Shown: positions 55,002-63,693 of the stretch, piece after piece
How positions within the stretch are numbered: the stretch's first letter is position 1
Layout: each line of letters starts with the position of its first letter
Assembly (NCBI GenBank): GCA_016786485.1
Contig: JAEUWD010000001.1
Span: forward strand, 1 to 64,000
Source of the DNA: Bacteriovoracaceae bacterium
GTDB lineage: Bacteria; Bdellovibrionota; Bacteriovoracia; Bacteriovoracales; Bacteriovoracaceae
Length of the DNA: 64,000 nt
Reading direction: 5' to 3'
Translations under genes and position numbers: made by a program
The notes under the pieces: generated by a model
What the model was told of the DNA's origin: nothing
The model's input: the letters and a program-made list of their open reading frames with translations, nothing else
The model's database searches: none

Positions 55002-56334
55002 GATTGCAGCAAGTAATCCAGAGTCAGCAATCCCAGCTTATGCGAATGAAGCCTTCAATTACGACAAGCTTGGAAACCGAACTCAAGATTCAAGTGGCCT
55101 CTATTTGTACGATCCTAAGAAAATTGAAATCCAAGAAGATTATAAATATATCTATGCTCATGATGCCAATGGAAATCTGATTTCAAAACAAGAAAAAGGA
55201 TTTACTGGTAACTTTACGAACTATACTTACTCTTCTGAAAATCAATTAATAAAAATCGAAGAGTTCGAGCTGAATAATTTAATCAAAGAGATTGATTACA
55301 CTTACGATGCAATCGGTAGAAGAGTCGAGAAAAAAGTTAATGGTTCATTCACTCGTCGTTACGCTTATGACGGTCAAGAAATCATTGCTGAGTATAACGA
55401 GAATAATCAGATCTTAGCTAAGTACACTCATTCAAGCTTGAGAACGGATGATGTGCTTTCGGTTGATGTGACAAATGATGGTGTTAGTAACGGGATTGCG
55501 ACACAAAGCGGGAGCTATAATTACTTAAAAGATTCGCTTGGATCGATTGTTTCGATTCAAAGAGGCTCGGCATTGGTGCAATCCTATACCTATTCTAGTT
55601 ACGGTAAATTGTTGAAGATAAGTGATAATTTAGGAAATGATATCACTGCGAATCCAGTGCTGAACACCAGTTATTCTTACACTAACCGTGAATATGATGA
55701 AGAGTCTGGGTTGTATTATTATAGAGCGAGATATTACAATGCAGAAACTGGACGGTTCTTGCAGCAAGATCCACATCCTGGTTTAACTGATGTTCCACTC
55801 ACGCTTATTAATTCTTTTATTTATGTTCTTAATAATCCAGTTCTAAACACTGACCCTAAAGGTGAAATTCTCCCTGTGTTGGCCATCGCTTTCTTAGTCG
55901 GTGGTGGGATTAATGCTTTAACATCTAAAAACGGTAAGCCTTGGTATCAGAATTTCCTAATTGGTGGGTTAATTTCAGTTGGTAGCGTTTTCGTCGGTGC
56001 AGCCGGAGGGGCAATCGGAGCATCAATTGCTACATCAATGGGAGGCTCGGCGGTACTCGGCTCAACCATAGGAGGGGCTGTCGCTGGAGGATTATTTTCA
56101 TTTGGTGTACAAAAGATAATGAATCCTAACGCTCCAACAAATTGGCTTTCAGTCGGATTTGGGGCATTTTCAGGTGGCTTAAGTGGATACTTAGGCGCTG
56201 TTGGTGTTGGACAAGCTGGTCAATCTTTAGATACCTTTAATAAGTCGATAGTGGGAGGCTTAATTGATTCGGTGCCGCCGACAGTTACACCGCCACCACC
56301 AACTCCTCCGACTTATGTACCAGGACCAATGTAA
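54968..56334 (+). pseudogene. Displaced Rhs 3' segment with a second toxin tip (orphan tip)
   Basis: The open frame carries 455 Rhs residues but no usable start codon: an in-frame TAA lies at 54910 and the first possible start, TTG 55000, is inside a YD repeat. About 265 residues of Rhs core match the intact gene closely (YYYRARYYNAETGRFLQQDP). They are followed by a different 180-residue tip, also Gly/Ala-rich and hydrophobic (FLVGGGINALTSKNG; GAAGGAIGASIATSMGGSAV) and ending in a Pro-rich tail. Fifty-four consecutive residues near 55097-55258 are identical to the intact gene although about 35 nucleotides differ, all silent. This is an intact but unexpressed spare tip of the kind known from Rhs and CDI loci, not a decayed gene. 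Confidence 0.8.
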
Positions 56335-56343
56335 GGGGAAATT

Positions 56344-56877
56344 ATGATAAATAAACTAAGATTAATAAAACCAGAAGTTTCAAAAGTAGAATTTATCAAA
56401 TGGTACTTTGCCAGAAGCAGCTTCAAGTTAACAATGTTGTTTAGCGTAGGCTTACTACTATTAGGCTGTTTCTTTAATATACTCAGCTATATTCTTCATG
56501 GAGTATGGTTGCTAGATGTGCTGATAATTTTTTCATCAATTGGAATTATCTGCATGATTTTTTTGCTAGCTTCGCCGTTTATTGCCTTTAAACAGAATGC
56601 TAATCGAGAAGTTATGTTCAGCCAGGGGATTAAAATTTTTCAAAACGATGTTTTAGTTTCAGATTACAAAACAAGCGATATTAAAATTGTGCATTTCATT
56701 ATAAATGAAGTGATTATTTTTAACTTTAAAAATTTAAAATCAATTTCTATTTATTCACCTTCATCTAATGAAATAAATTACATTAAAAATGAGCTTAAAA
56801 ATTCAGGTGTTAGATTGTTTGAAGCAAGATCACTTATGGATATTATGTTGCGCAAGCATAAAGTTTTCTCGCTTTAG
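56344..56877 (+). CDS. Candidate immunity protein for the orphan tip
   Basis: ATG 56344 follows AGGGGAAATT, ten bases after the orphan-tip stop. The 177-residue protein has two membrane segments (about 30-55 and 58-82; LTMLFSVGLLLLGCFFNIL, LLDVLIIFSSIGIICMIFLL). A beta-rich cytoplasmic part of about 95 residues follows (MFSQGIKIFQNDVLVSDY, IVHFIINEVIIFNFKN), similar in layout to a PH-like domain. The same topology occurs in the protein at 44304. The pairing of a hydrophobic tip with a membrane immunity protein is repeated from the first module. The role is inferred from position. Confidence 0.6.
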   Translation: MINKLRLIKPEVSKVEFIKWYFARSSFKLTMLFSVGLLLLGCFFNILSYILHGVWLLDVLIIFSSIGIICMIFLLASPFIAFKQNANREVMFSQGIKIFQNDVLVSDYKTSDIKIVHFIINEVIIFNFKNLKSISIYSPSSNEINYIKNELKNSGVRLFEARSLMDIMLRKHKVFSL

Positions 56878-56889
56878 TATAAGGCGTGC

Positions 56890-56972
56890 ATTGCCAATAA
56901 ATTACCTGAACCAGACTCATTTTGCTTAATTAAAGTATTATGAGACCGCAATCAATATAAAGCGAGTGCCAG
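56890..56972 (+). repeat. Rhs-locus repeat R3
   Basis: This is a diverged copy: ATTGCCAATAAATTACC as in R2, then GACTCA...TATGAG around TTAATTAAAG, and the same GAGTGCCAG end as R1. It follows the second immunity candidate by 12 bases, matching the position of R1 after the first. Confidence 0.55.
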
Positions 56973-57018
56973 AAATATTAGCTTAATTCATAAAGAATGC
57001 TTGAATGGGAGATTAATT

Positions 57019-57495
57019 ATGAGTGAATTTAAAAATTTTATAGTGGTGGGAAAAAATTGTGCGCATCATGAAGTTCAAATGGATCTATCTTCCCACCTCT
57101 CGAATCTCTTTAGTGAATTTAATAGAAACCTAGGTGAGGATGATAATGAAGATGAAGCTCGTCTTTTATTTATCTCACAGTCAGATAATTTAAATGACGT
57201 AATCTTGTGTGAAAACAACAATGGTCAATTTTCTATAGTTAATTGGAAACTAAATGGCATTAAAAAATTAGATCTAGATAATTTTATAAAAAAAATGACC
57301 TCAAAGAATAAAACAAATTTTACGATTAGAACGACCAACAACAAGGTGTCTGAAAGTGATGAGTTAACTTTAATGGAGCAAGCTTTTGAACCAGATCTTT
57401 TTTCATTTGCTAATAAAATAATTAAATTGGATAGTCGACTTGTAAGGGGCAGTATTAATAATCAAAATATGTATTTAATTATAGATGCAACTTAA
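57019..57495 (+). CDS. Hypothetical cytoplasmic protein of the second Rhs cassette
   Basis: ATG 57019 is set by GGGAG seven bases upstream; an in-frame TTG at 57001 is less likely. The 158-residue acidic protein has no signal or membrane segment. It shows a beta-alpha mix (NFIVVGKNCAHHEVQMDL; ARLLFISQSDNLNDVIL) and a C-terminal strand-rich end (NQNMYLIIDAT). It lies between R3 and R4, the position that 43930-44990 occupies between R1 and R2. It could be another orphan immunity protein; no family was recognised. Confidence 0.55.
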   Translation: MSEFKNFIVVGKNCAHHEVQMDLSSHLSNLFSEFNRNLGEDDNEDEARLLFISQSDNLNDVILCENNNGQFSIVNWKLNGIKKLDLDNFIKKMTSKNKTNFTIRTTNNKVSESDELTLMEQAFEPDLFSFANKIIKLDSRLVRGSINNQNMYLIIDAT

Positions 57496-57548
57496 CAGAC
57501 CCACTAAAACATTTCACAGCTTAAGCCACCCAAATTTCCTAAAACTTT

Positions 57549-57672
57549 CCACCAACTCACCGCACAGTGCTCAACTTAACACACCGTGAGGCCACCGACA
57601 CTTTGATCATTACTGGCACAATTTTTCACAGAACTTGCAAATAACTTCATGCCAAAATCAAAACACCATCAG
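57549..57672 (+). repeat. Rhs-locus repeat R4 with integrase 3'-end remnant
   Basis: R4 shares CAACTCACCGCACA and the 24 bases around ACACCGTGAGGCCACCG exactly with R2, and also ends in ACTGGCAC (57612-57619). The following 50 bases, read on the minus strand, align with the last 18 codons of the degenerate recombinase at 45127 (GTGTTTGATTTT and AAGTGCCAG in that gene), but with stop codons. R4 is therefore a second, decayed copy of the recombinase-end/repeat junction. Confidence 0.65.
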
Positions 57673-57703
57673 ATTTTAATTTAAGTTTTCAGAAATAATT
57701 TTG

Positions 57704-60700
57704 TTAATTTCTTGGTTCTGCTTTCTTGCTCATCCAAAATTCTTTATTGATTAAATCATCCCATTTCGGTGGAAAAAAGAAACTTATGCCCACAAAAAAT
57801 TGATTTTCCAGGATAGTATTACTCGCCGTTTCTGAGTCGAACATTTTCATTTGAGAACGGATACCCGTATTAATTAAAAAATTATCAAAGTTATACCAAC
57901 GCATTTCATATTCGACATGTGCCTGCATCAATTGTCCGCCCGCCGCGCCGATGGTTAAATGATGGCCGACATTTTTTTTATTACCAAATTCAAATTCAGC
58001 TTCGAGAATTCCTGAAAACAAGAAAAGATCTTCGTTTAAAAGAATCTGATTAGTATCAGCAATAAAAGATGAAGCATAATTGGCCTGTAGACCAAACTTT
58101 CCGATAAAACTCATACCCAGCATACGCGTCGGATGGGCAAACTCAAAAGTGACAGATGAGTTATTCCAAGCGCTCTGACCATCAAAAACGGCGCCTGATT
58201 GCTTCACGAGTTCATAATCATAAAACCATTCATCACTACGCATGTGACGACCTTTTAGTGATAATGAATTCATCGCCATGCCTGTAATCTCACCATCAAA
58301 GGCTTCATCCTCCACTGTCATCGTGATCATCGCGGGCTTTAATGAAACTTGGATAAAATCATAATGGTCTAAATGTCTTGGATGAGTTCCCTTCGGCATT
58401 TTCTTTTTAGGTGTTTCAACGACTTTCTTTTCTTCAACGACAGGTGCGGCTTCTGGTTTTTCCACTTTGAGAACTCCACCCTTTCTGACTTCACTTTGAA
58501 TCACCTGTGAGAAATTTCCTTTGACTGATACTCGCCAGTAAAAAACTGAAAGCCTTGCGAGCTTTTTCATAGCAACTGGTATTTTCGTATCTTCTACGCT
58601 GTAAGCTAAAACAATATTTTCAAAGTTTTCAGTGTTTGAAATTTCTAATTGGTATGTCTTAACATTTTCTATTTTATCCCAACTGAATTCTAACTCTTCC
58701 TGATCATCGTTAATCGTTTGTTTGTGTTCAGGGTAAATTAATTCCAGCTCCCCTTTTAAGACTTGGTCTTCAGGAATCATGACAATTAATTTTGAAGTAT
58801 TACTGAATTCACTTTGCTGATCCCAGAAATCGACCTGAGCGACACGCCAGTAAAAAGTTCCTGCTGGTGGGTTCACCCAGTCCAGTTCAGGTTTGGTTGT
58901 TTCTTGTCGTAAAACCAATTCTTTTAGGGCCTCATCTTTATAAATCTCAACAATATACTTTTTCATTTCTTCTGTTGCCGGCCAACTAATCTTAGCAAAA
59001 TCATTTTGAGCATGAGCAGATGAAATAATCAAATCCCATAAGATGGAGGTCGTCTTCTTCTGAATCTTAACTTCAATCTCCGAATCGATTTCTAGTTTTT
59101 GTGGTGGAGGTGTTGGTTGAACCTTCACTTTTATTGGACGAGAGAATTCGACTTTGCCGTTTGGTAAAACTTTTTTCGTGCGCCAATAGAACACTCCTGT
59201 TTTTGGAAAAGTGAACTTGGTTTGATTATCGCTGGTCTCGCGCTTAATTCGAACATTTGCAAACTGGCTGTCTTCGGCGACCTCAAATAAAAAAACTTCC
59301 TTACCTTTAAGTTCGCCGTCCCATTCGAAGTTCACCATTTGATCTGGTTTCTTTAACACAATTTGAGTCGCACCTGTTTCTGGATTATAGGATTTGTCTT
59401 GTTGAACTTTAATTTTTCCACCTTGGGTGGGTGCTGAAGCACGGCCAAACTGATTGATACTTTGGACAGACCAATCATACTCACCTGCTTTTTTAGGTTC
59501 CCACTCGTAGCCTGGAATCTTGCTTTCATTTTCGTGAACTAAAGTTCCTTGCTCATCCTTGATCTGTACACGATAAGCGGCAGCGTTTTGAACTTTTTTC
59601 CATTTCAAACGAATGGTACTTCCGGCTTGAACTTCTGGTGAATAATAAACTAATTCATAATTTTTTTCGTGCTCTTCAATGATTGGAGTTTCAAGTGCCA
59701 CATCTTCGATAACGCTAAAATTTCTGACAGATGACCACTCCGTCCACTCGCCGCTCTTGGTTTGCCCGCGAATGCGTAAACGATAATCATCAGCTGCAAA
59801 TTCAACTAACGTAAATGTTTCATCGGTCTCACTCTGTGAACGAAAGATATCACTGGTAATTTCAACGTCATAATTCACAATATTTTCCTGGGGCTTCCAG
59901 CGAATAAATTGTTTTTCGCCTAGACGATATTTCATTCCATCTTCAGGACTGATAATTTCTGGAGCGTTGAGCTTGATCACATGGAAAGTACCAATTGTCC
60001 CCTTCATTTTTTCAGTTGAGAGACGCCAATAATATGTTCCTACTGCCAGCTGCGTGCTGAATTCATTTCCTTCGACTGCCTGGCTGACTTTGGTTTGTTC
60101 AAAGTTTGAATTATCGGCCAATTCTAAAAAGACTTTTTCAGTTGCACGCCATTGCAATTTAACCTGACTCATTCCTAAAGCATAAAATTTCTGATTGGCC
60201 ACTGGTGAAAGCATTTGAAAGGATGTTTTGAGTACTTCTTTTTTCCCTGATTTTTCTTCAAAATCTAAAAATTGATTTTCACCGACGATGTATTTTTGAT
60301 TATCAGCTGTAATCTCCGCCTCACCGCTTAAAACTGTGATACGAGAACGTTCTTTGCCGCGTTGAATTTGTAATTGTGCATTTTGTGAACGAATATCAAA
60401 ATCTTTTCCGGCCAAGTTAAACTGAATACGATTCACTTTTGGCGTGAGCTGCGTATGCATAATTCCTTGCGCGACCACTAAGGTTTTTACCAATGGGCGA
60501 TGCTCGATTTTAAATAAAGTATTTTCACTTAAAGCAATTTCAAAACCATCAAAGAATTCAACTTCTGCAGTGGATTTATCGTAGGTATAAATCAAATCAT
60601 TATTGGCCAACTCATCTCCTGTCTCAGCATCAAGCCAAGAAAAGAAATCATAATTTTTTTTCTTCACAGTATTATCTTGTTGGCGAATTTTCGCGATGAT

Positions 60701-60817
60701 TTCGACACCGTCACGAAAGTTATGTGACATGTCGTCATGAATGATCTTGAGCCCGCTCCAAACAGCGAGAAAAAATAAAAAAACAATCGCGATCAAATCG
60801 ATTTGTTTGGTGTTCAT
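57704..60817 (-). CDS. FecR/fibronectin-like envelope protein with C-terminal barrel-like domain
   Basis: This 1,037-residue protein has a signal-anchor helix (about 8-26; LIAIVFLFFLAVWSGL) and a FecR-type domain (about 90-190; FEIALSENTLFKIEH, SRITVLSGEAEITADNQ). About six fibronectin-III/Ig-like units follow, with a recurring strand motif (YYWRLS, FYWRTK, FYWRVA, FYWRVS; I..E...KYRLG..Q.I.W). A Lys/Pro-rich hinge (about 800-820) and a C-terminal 210-residue beta-rich domain resembling an outer-membrane barrel end it. It therefore could span the periplasm from inner to outer membrane. No FecI-type sigma factor is nearby. It is divergent from the phosphatase operon, which suggests a functional link. 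Confidence 0.75.
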   Translation of the reverse strand: MNTKQIDLIAIVFLFFLAVWSGLKIIHDDMSHNFRDGVEIIAKIRQQDNTVKKKNYDFFSWLDAETGDELANNDLIYTYDKSTAEVEFFDGFEIALSENTLFKIEHRPLVKTLVVAQGIMHTQLTPKVNRIQFNLAGKDFDIRSQNAQLQIQRGKERSRITVLSGEAEITADNQKYIVGENQFLDFEEKSGKKEVLKTSFQMLSPVANQKFYALGMSQVKLQWRATEKVFLELADNSNFEQTKVSQAVEGNEFSTQLAVGTYYWRLSTEKMKGTIGTFHVIKLNAPEIISPEDGMKYRLGEKQFIRWKPQENIVNYDVEITSDIFRSQSETDETFTLVEFAADDYRLRIRGQTKSGEWTEWSSVRNFSVIEDVALETPIIEEHEKNYELVYYSPEVQAGSTIRLKWKKVQNAAAYRVQIKDEQGTLVHENESKIPGYEWEPKKAGEYDWSVQSINQFGRASAPTQGGKIKVQQDKSYNPETGATQIVLKKPDQMVNFEWDGELKGKEVFLFEVAEDSQFANVRIKRETSDNQTKFTFPKTGVFYWRTKKVLPNGKVEFSRPIKVKVQPTPPPQKLEIDSEIEVKIQKKTTSILWDLIISSAHAQNDFAKISWPATEEMKKYIVEIYKDEALKELVLRQETTKPELDWVNPPAGTFYWRVAQVDFWDQQSEFSNTSKLIVMIPEDQVLKGELELIYPEHKQTINDDQEELEFSWDKIENVKTYQLEISNTENFENIVLAYSVEDTKIPVAMKKLARLSVFYWRVSVKGNFSQVIQSEVRKGGVLKVEKPEAAPVVEEKKVVETPKKKMPKGTHPRHLDHYDFIQVSLKPAMITMTVEDEAFDGEITGMAMNSLSLKGRHMRSDEWFYDYELVKQSGAVFDGQSAWNNSSVTFEFAHPTRMLGMSFIGKFGLQANYASSFIADTNQILLNEDLFLFSGILEAEFEFGNKKNVGHHLTIGAAGGQLMQAHVEYEMRWYNFDNFLINTGIRSQMKMFDSETASNTILENQFFVGISFFFPPKWDDLINKEFWMSKKAEPRN

Positions 60818-60935
60818 CCACTCCCCAAAACTTTCATCAACAAAAAGCTAGAAATCGTAGTCTTTTCAAGGCTTTTGTCTTATTCTTATTCTAAGAAAAA
60901 AGAAGATTTATTGATACTGAGCAAGGATTTCAAGG

Positions 60936-62792
60936 TTGAACCAAACTAAGTTGATAAGAAAAGTCGGTTTTCCCCTCAAATTAAAGATGATTTTCATTTT
61001 TTTCTTAATCCTATCCTCGTCTCTGAGTCTTTATGTTTTTTTCGCCCATGACCTCTTTAAAAAAGATAAATCCGCTTATATTTACGAAAACGGTCTTTCC
61101 ATGGCCGAAGCTCTTGAAAGACAAACGCAAAGTTTTCTTTTTGATACGGTTAATTTCAGTCAAACCATTAACGGTCTCATTCGAGAAAATGTGGAAAAAG
61201 ATAAAATCAGACAAGTATTTGAACAAAATAAAAACATTCTTAGTTTTAATTTTTACCGAGCCAATAAAGCTGATTATCGATTGGACGTAAGTTTTGAAAA
61301 AGAAAATGAACTCAAGCTTTACCAAGTCGCACCTAATTATTTAGGCAATCTTAAAGCGTCAGAAATGGAAAATGCCAAATTAGCTGCTGGCCAATCGATT
61401 TACATTCAGGGATTTCAAAATGAAAAAATCCCTCACCTCATGTTAATTATTCGAGACAAAGTCACTGATGATATTATTATTTCGCGTTTTATGTTGAATG
61501 AGCTACAAATGGCCTATCAGCAAAATAAAATCTATGACAGCTATTTAGTGAATGAGCGTGGACAAATTCTCATCGGAAAAAATAAGAATCCCGATGATAA
61601 AACAGAAATTGTTCAAGAGCCTCACTTGTTTGAAATTATGATTGGCAAAGTGGATTCAGGAGTTAAGGAATTAGTTTTAGGTTCAGTGCCCATGCTTTTA
61701 AGTTTTAAAAAAAATAATTTTTTTAATTTCACCGTTTTCGCCCAAATACCTGAAACGACTGCTTTCAGTGCGACTCAATACTTAATTAATAAAAGCTTGT
61801 GGTTTGGTATTTTCATTCTCAGTCTAGGCATTATGGTAGCAATTATTTTTTCGCGAAAACTAACCAAAGACTTGGCCAAACTTCACGTGGCAACTGAAAA
61901 GGTAGCTGAAGGTTCTTTTGAAACTCAGGTCGAAGTTCACTCGCGTGATGAAGTGGGAGCACTGGCCGATTCTTTCAACTATATGGGTAAAGAAATCGTT
62001 CGTTATATTGGTGAAATGAAAGAAAAAGCTCGTATGGAAAATGAAATCGAAGTTGCTAAGCTCGTTCAAAAAGCTTTTTTCCCAAAAGATGAAATCAATC
62101 TGAATCATGCTGAAATTGCGGCTTTTTATACACCAGCGACTGAATGTGGTGGCGACTGGTGGAGCCACATTGATCTCGGCGATAAATTAGTGCTGTTCAT
62201 GGTGGATGCTACTGGGCATGGTGTTCCGGCCGCGCTACTAACTGCGACCGCTAATTGTTGCGCGCAAAACTTAAAAACTTTGTCTGAAACGACACCCGAA
62301 ATTGTTCGTAATCCTGAATCGATTTTAAAATTTATGAATACCGCCGTTGCAAGTGTTGGCGGTCAAATTCTGATGACAGCTTTTGTCGCTGTCTATGATT
62401 ATCAAACTAAAAAATTAAGTTATGCTAATGCTTCTCACAATCCTCCACTCTTGTATCAATATCAAGACGCTGAGGCAGATAAGAGTCACTTGGTTCCTCT
62501 GATGGACAGTAATGGGGAGCGACTTGGTCATAATGCTCAGGCTCAGTATCAAAAAGCCGAACAACAGCTTAAAACGGGCGACGTTCTTCTTCTTTTCACC
62601 GACGGACTAATTGAATCAACTAATAAAGAAGGCAAAGATTGGGGTCAGCGACGGTTTATCAAATCATTCCTTAGCTATGCCAAATCAAGTGCCAGAGATA
62701 TTCGCTCAGGAGTCATAAAGGATGCCAATGATTTTTTTCAAGGCCAGCCTTATAATGATGATATCACCTTGGTGGCCATAAAAATAAAGTAG
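60936..62792 (+). CDS. Membrane receptor with HAMP and SpoIIE/PP2C phosphatase domain
   Basis: A TTG start at 60936 is supported by AAGG nine bases upstream. The 618-residue protein has a membrane helix (about 15-36) and an extracytoplasmic sensor domain (about 40-285). A second helix (about 288-306) and a HAMP domain (about 306-358) follow, then a short coiled linker and a SpoIIE-type PP2C domain (about 380-618). The phosphatase motifs are complete: GGDWW, VDATGHGVPAALLT (metal-binding Asp), LFTDGLIES and DDITLVAI. Such RsbU-like receptors dephosphorylate a STAS protein in response to an outside signal. The two genes that follow encode the expected kinase-like and STAS-like partners. Confidence 0.92.
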   Translation: MNQTKLIRKVGFPLKLKMIFIFFLILSSSLSLYVFFAHDLFKKDKSAYIYENGLSMAEALERQTQSFLFDTVNFSQTINGLIRENVEKDKIRQVFEQNKNILSFNFYRANKADYRLDVSFEKENELKLYQVAPNYLGNLKASEMENAKLAAGQSIYIQGFQNEKIPHLMLIIRDKVTDDIIISRFMLNELQMAYQQNKIYDSYLVNERGQILIGKNKNPDDKTEIVQEPHLFEIMIGKVDSGVKELVLGSVPMLLSFKKNNFFNFTVFAQIPETTAFSATQYLINKSLWFGIFILSLGIMVAIIFSRKLTKDLAKLHVATEKVAEGSFETQVEVHSRDEVGALADSFNYMGKEIVRYIGEMKEKARMENEIEVAKLVQKAFFPKDEINLNHAEIAAFYTPATECGGDWWSHIDLGDKLVLFMVDATGHGVPAALLTATANCCAQNLKTLSETTPEIVRNPESILKFMNTAVASVGGQILMTAFVAVYDYQTKKLSYANASHNPPLLYQYQDAEADKSHLVPLMDSNGERLGHNAQAQYQKAEQQLKTGDVLLLFTDGLIESTNKEGKDWGQRRFIKSFLSYAKSSARDIRSGVIKDANDFFQGQPYNDDITLVAIKIK

Positions 62793-62797
62793 GTCCA

Positions 62798-63691
62798 ATG
62801 AATGTACTTCTTTTAATGAATGATCAGAATCTTAAAAATGAATTAGAAAAAGTTATCAGCGAAATGGGAATCACTCTTCACCATGGTGAACCTGAAGGCG
62901 CTCAATATATTATTTGCGATAACGCTCACTTTGATAAAATTGGTTCAGCTTACGTAAGAGAGAAAGCTGAAAAATTTATTCTCCTCTCATCAGAACCAGA
63001 TGAAGTCAATGTTCTTAATTATCTTGGTCAGTTTGAACTTAATCATATCATTGGGGTAAACGGTAATCTGGTTATTCAAGAAGTAAAAAGTAATCTCAAT
63101 AAAATTCATAAGAAAACCATTTGGGGTTTGAAACAATACTTAGAAGAATCGGCACAAGTTAGCACTGAAGGTATTGAGCAATCACATCAAATCCACCAGA
63201 CAATTGATAAGACATTAGCTAAATTTGATTTCAGTGAATATTTTGAATCACCTACGGAATATCTTAAAGTGATGTCAAATGAGTTAGTCACTAATGCTCT
63301 TTACAATGGTGTCGCTACTCGTGAATCACTCCATATTCAAGAAGCTCTTAGCCGCAAACAAAATGTTTTCTTAAAGGGAAGCGAACATATTCTCTTCTCT
63401 GTCGGTAAAGATACAAATTCTTTGGCCGTTTCAGTCCAAGACACTTTTGGAAAATTAAACCGAAAGAAGGTCGTCGAAAATCTTGTTCGCAGTTTTAAGG
63501 AAAAAACCGTCCAGGAAAAAATTGGTGGGGCGGGACTTGGTCTCTACATGATTTATAACCACGCTAATCAATTTATTTTAAATTATAAACGTAATAAACG
63601 AACAGAAGTTATCGCAGTGATTGATTTAAACAAAAGGTTTAAAAAATATCGTGAGCGTATAACTTCGTTTCATTTTCATGAAGAGGTGTAA
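62798..63691 (+). CDS. HATPase-domain partner-switching protein
   Basis: This 297-residue protein has an N-terminal receiver-like region (about 1-110; MNVLLLMNDQNLKNELEKVI). It keeps the alternating fold of a response regulator, but I do not see the standard phosphoacceptor set (the strand-3 end reads FILLSSEPDEVN). A C-terminal HATPase follows (about 150-280) with an N-box (NELVTNALYNG), a D-box-like VQDTFGKL and GGAGLGLYM. The HATPase is of the anti-sigma/serine-kinase kind (RsbW/SpoIIAB-like). It lies five bases after the phosphatase gene and two bases before the STAS-like gene, so it probably binds or phosphorylates the STAS protein. Confidence 0.8.
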   Translation: MNVLLLMNDQNLKNELEKVISEMGITLHHGEPEGAQYIICDNAHFDKIGSAYVREKAEKFILLSSEPDEVNVLNYLGQFELNHIIGVNGNLVIQEVKSNLNKIHKKTIWGLKQYLEESAQVSTEGIEQSHQIHQTIDKTLAKFDFSEYFESPTEYLKVMSNELVTNALYNGVATRESLHIQEALSRKQNVFLKGSEHILFSVGKDTNSLAVSVQDTFGKLNRKKVVENLVRSFKEKTVQEKIGGAGLGLYMIYNHANQFILNYKRNKRTEVIAVIDLNKRFKKYRERITSFHFHEEV

Positions 63692-63693
63692 TC

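Noticed and set aside
55000-56334. TTG 55000 as the start of a real Rhs-like gene
   Set aside because: It lies inside a YD repeat, has no ribosome site, and the same Leu codon position exists in the intact rhs. The segment is a displaced 3' end.
43854-57619. R1-R4 read as integron attC sites
   Set aside because: They lack the paired GTTRRRY/RYYYAAC core sites and the long imperfect stem of attC. The nearby recombinases are phage-type, and the integron-specific integrase patch is not visible.
60883-60897. TTCTTA-TTC-TAAGAA dyad between the FecR-like and phosphatase genes as an operator
   Set aside because: The arms are six AT-rich bases in an AT-rich gap, and no second copy was found. It is too likely by chance.
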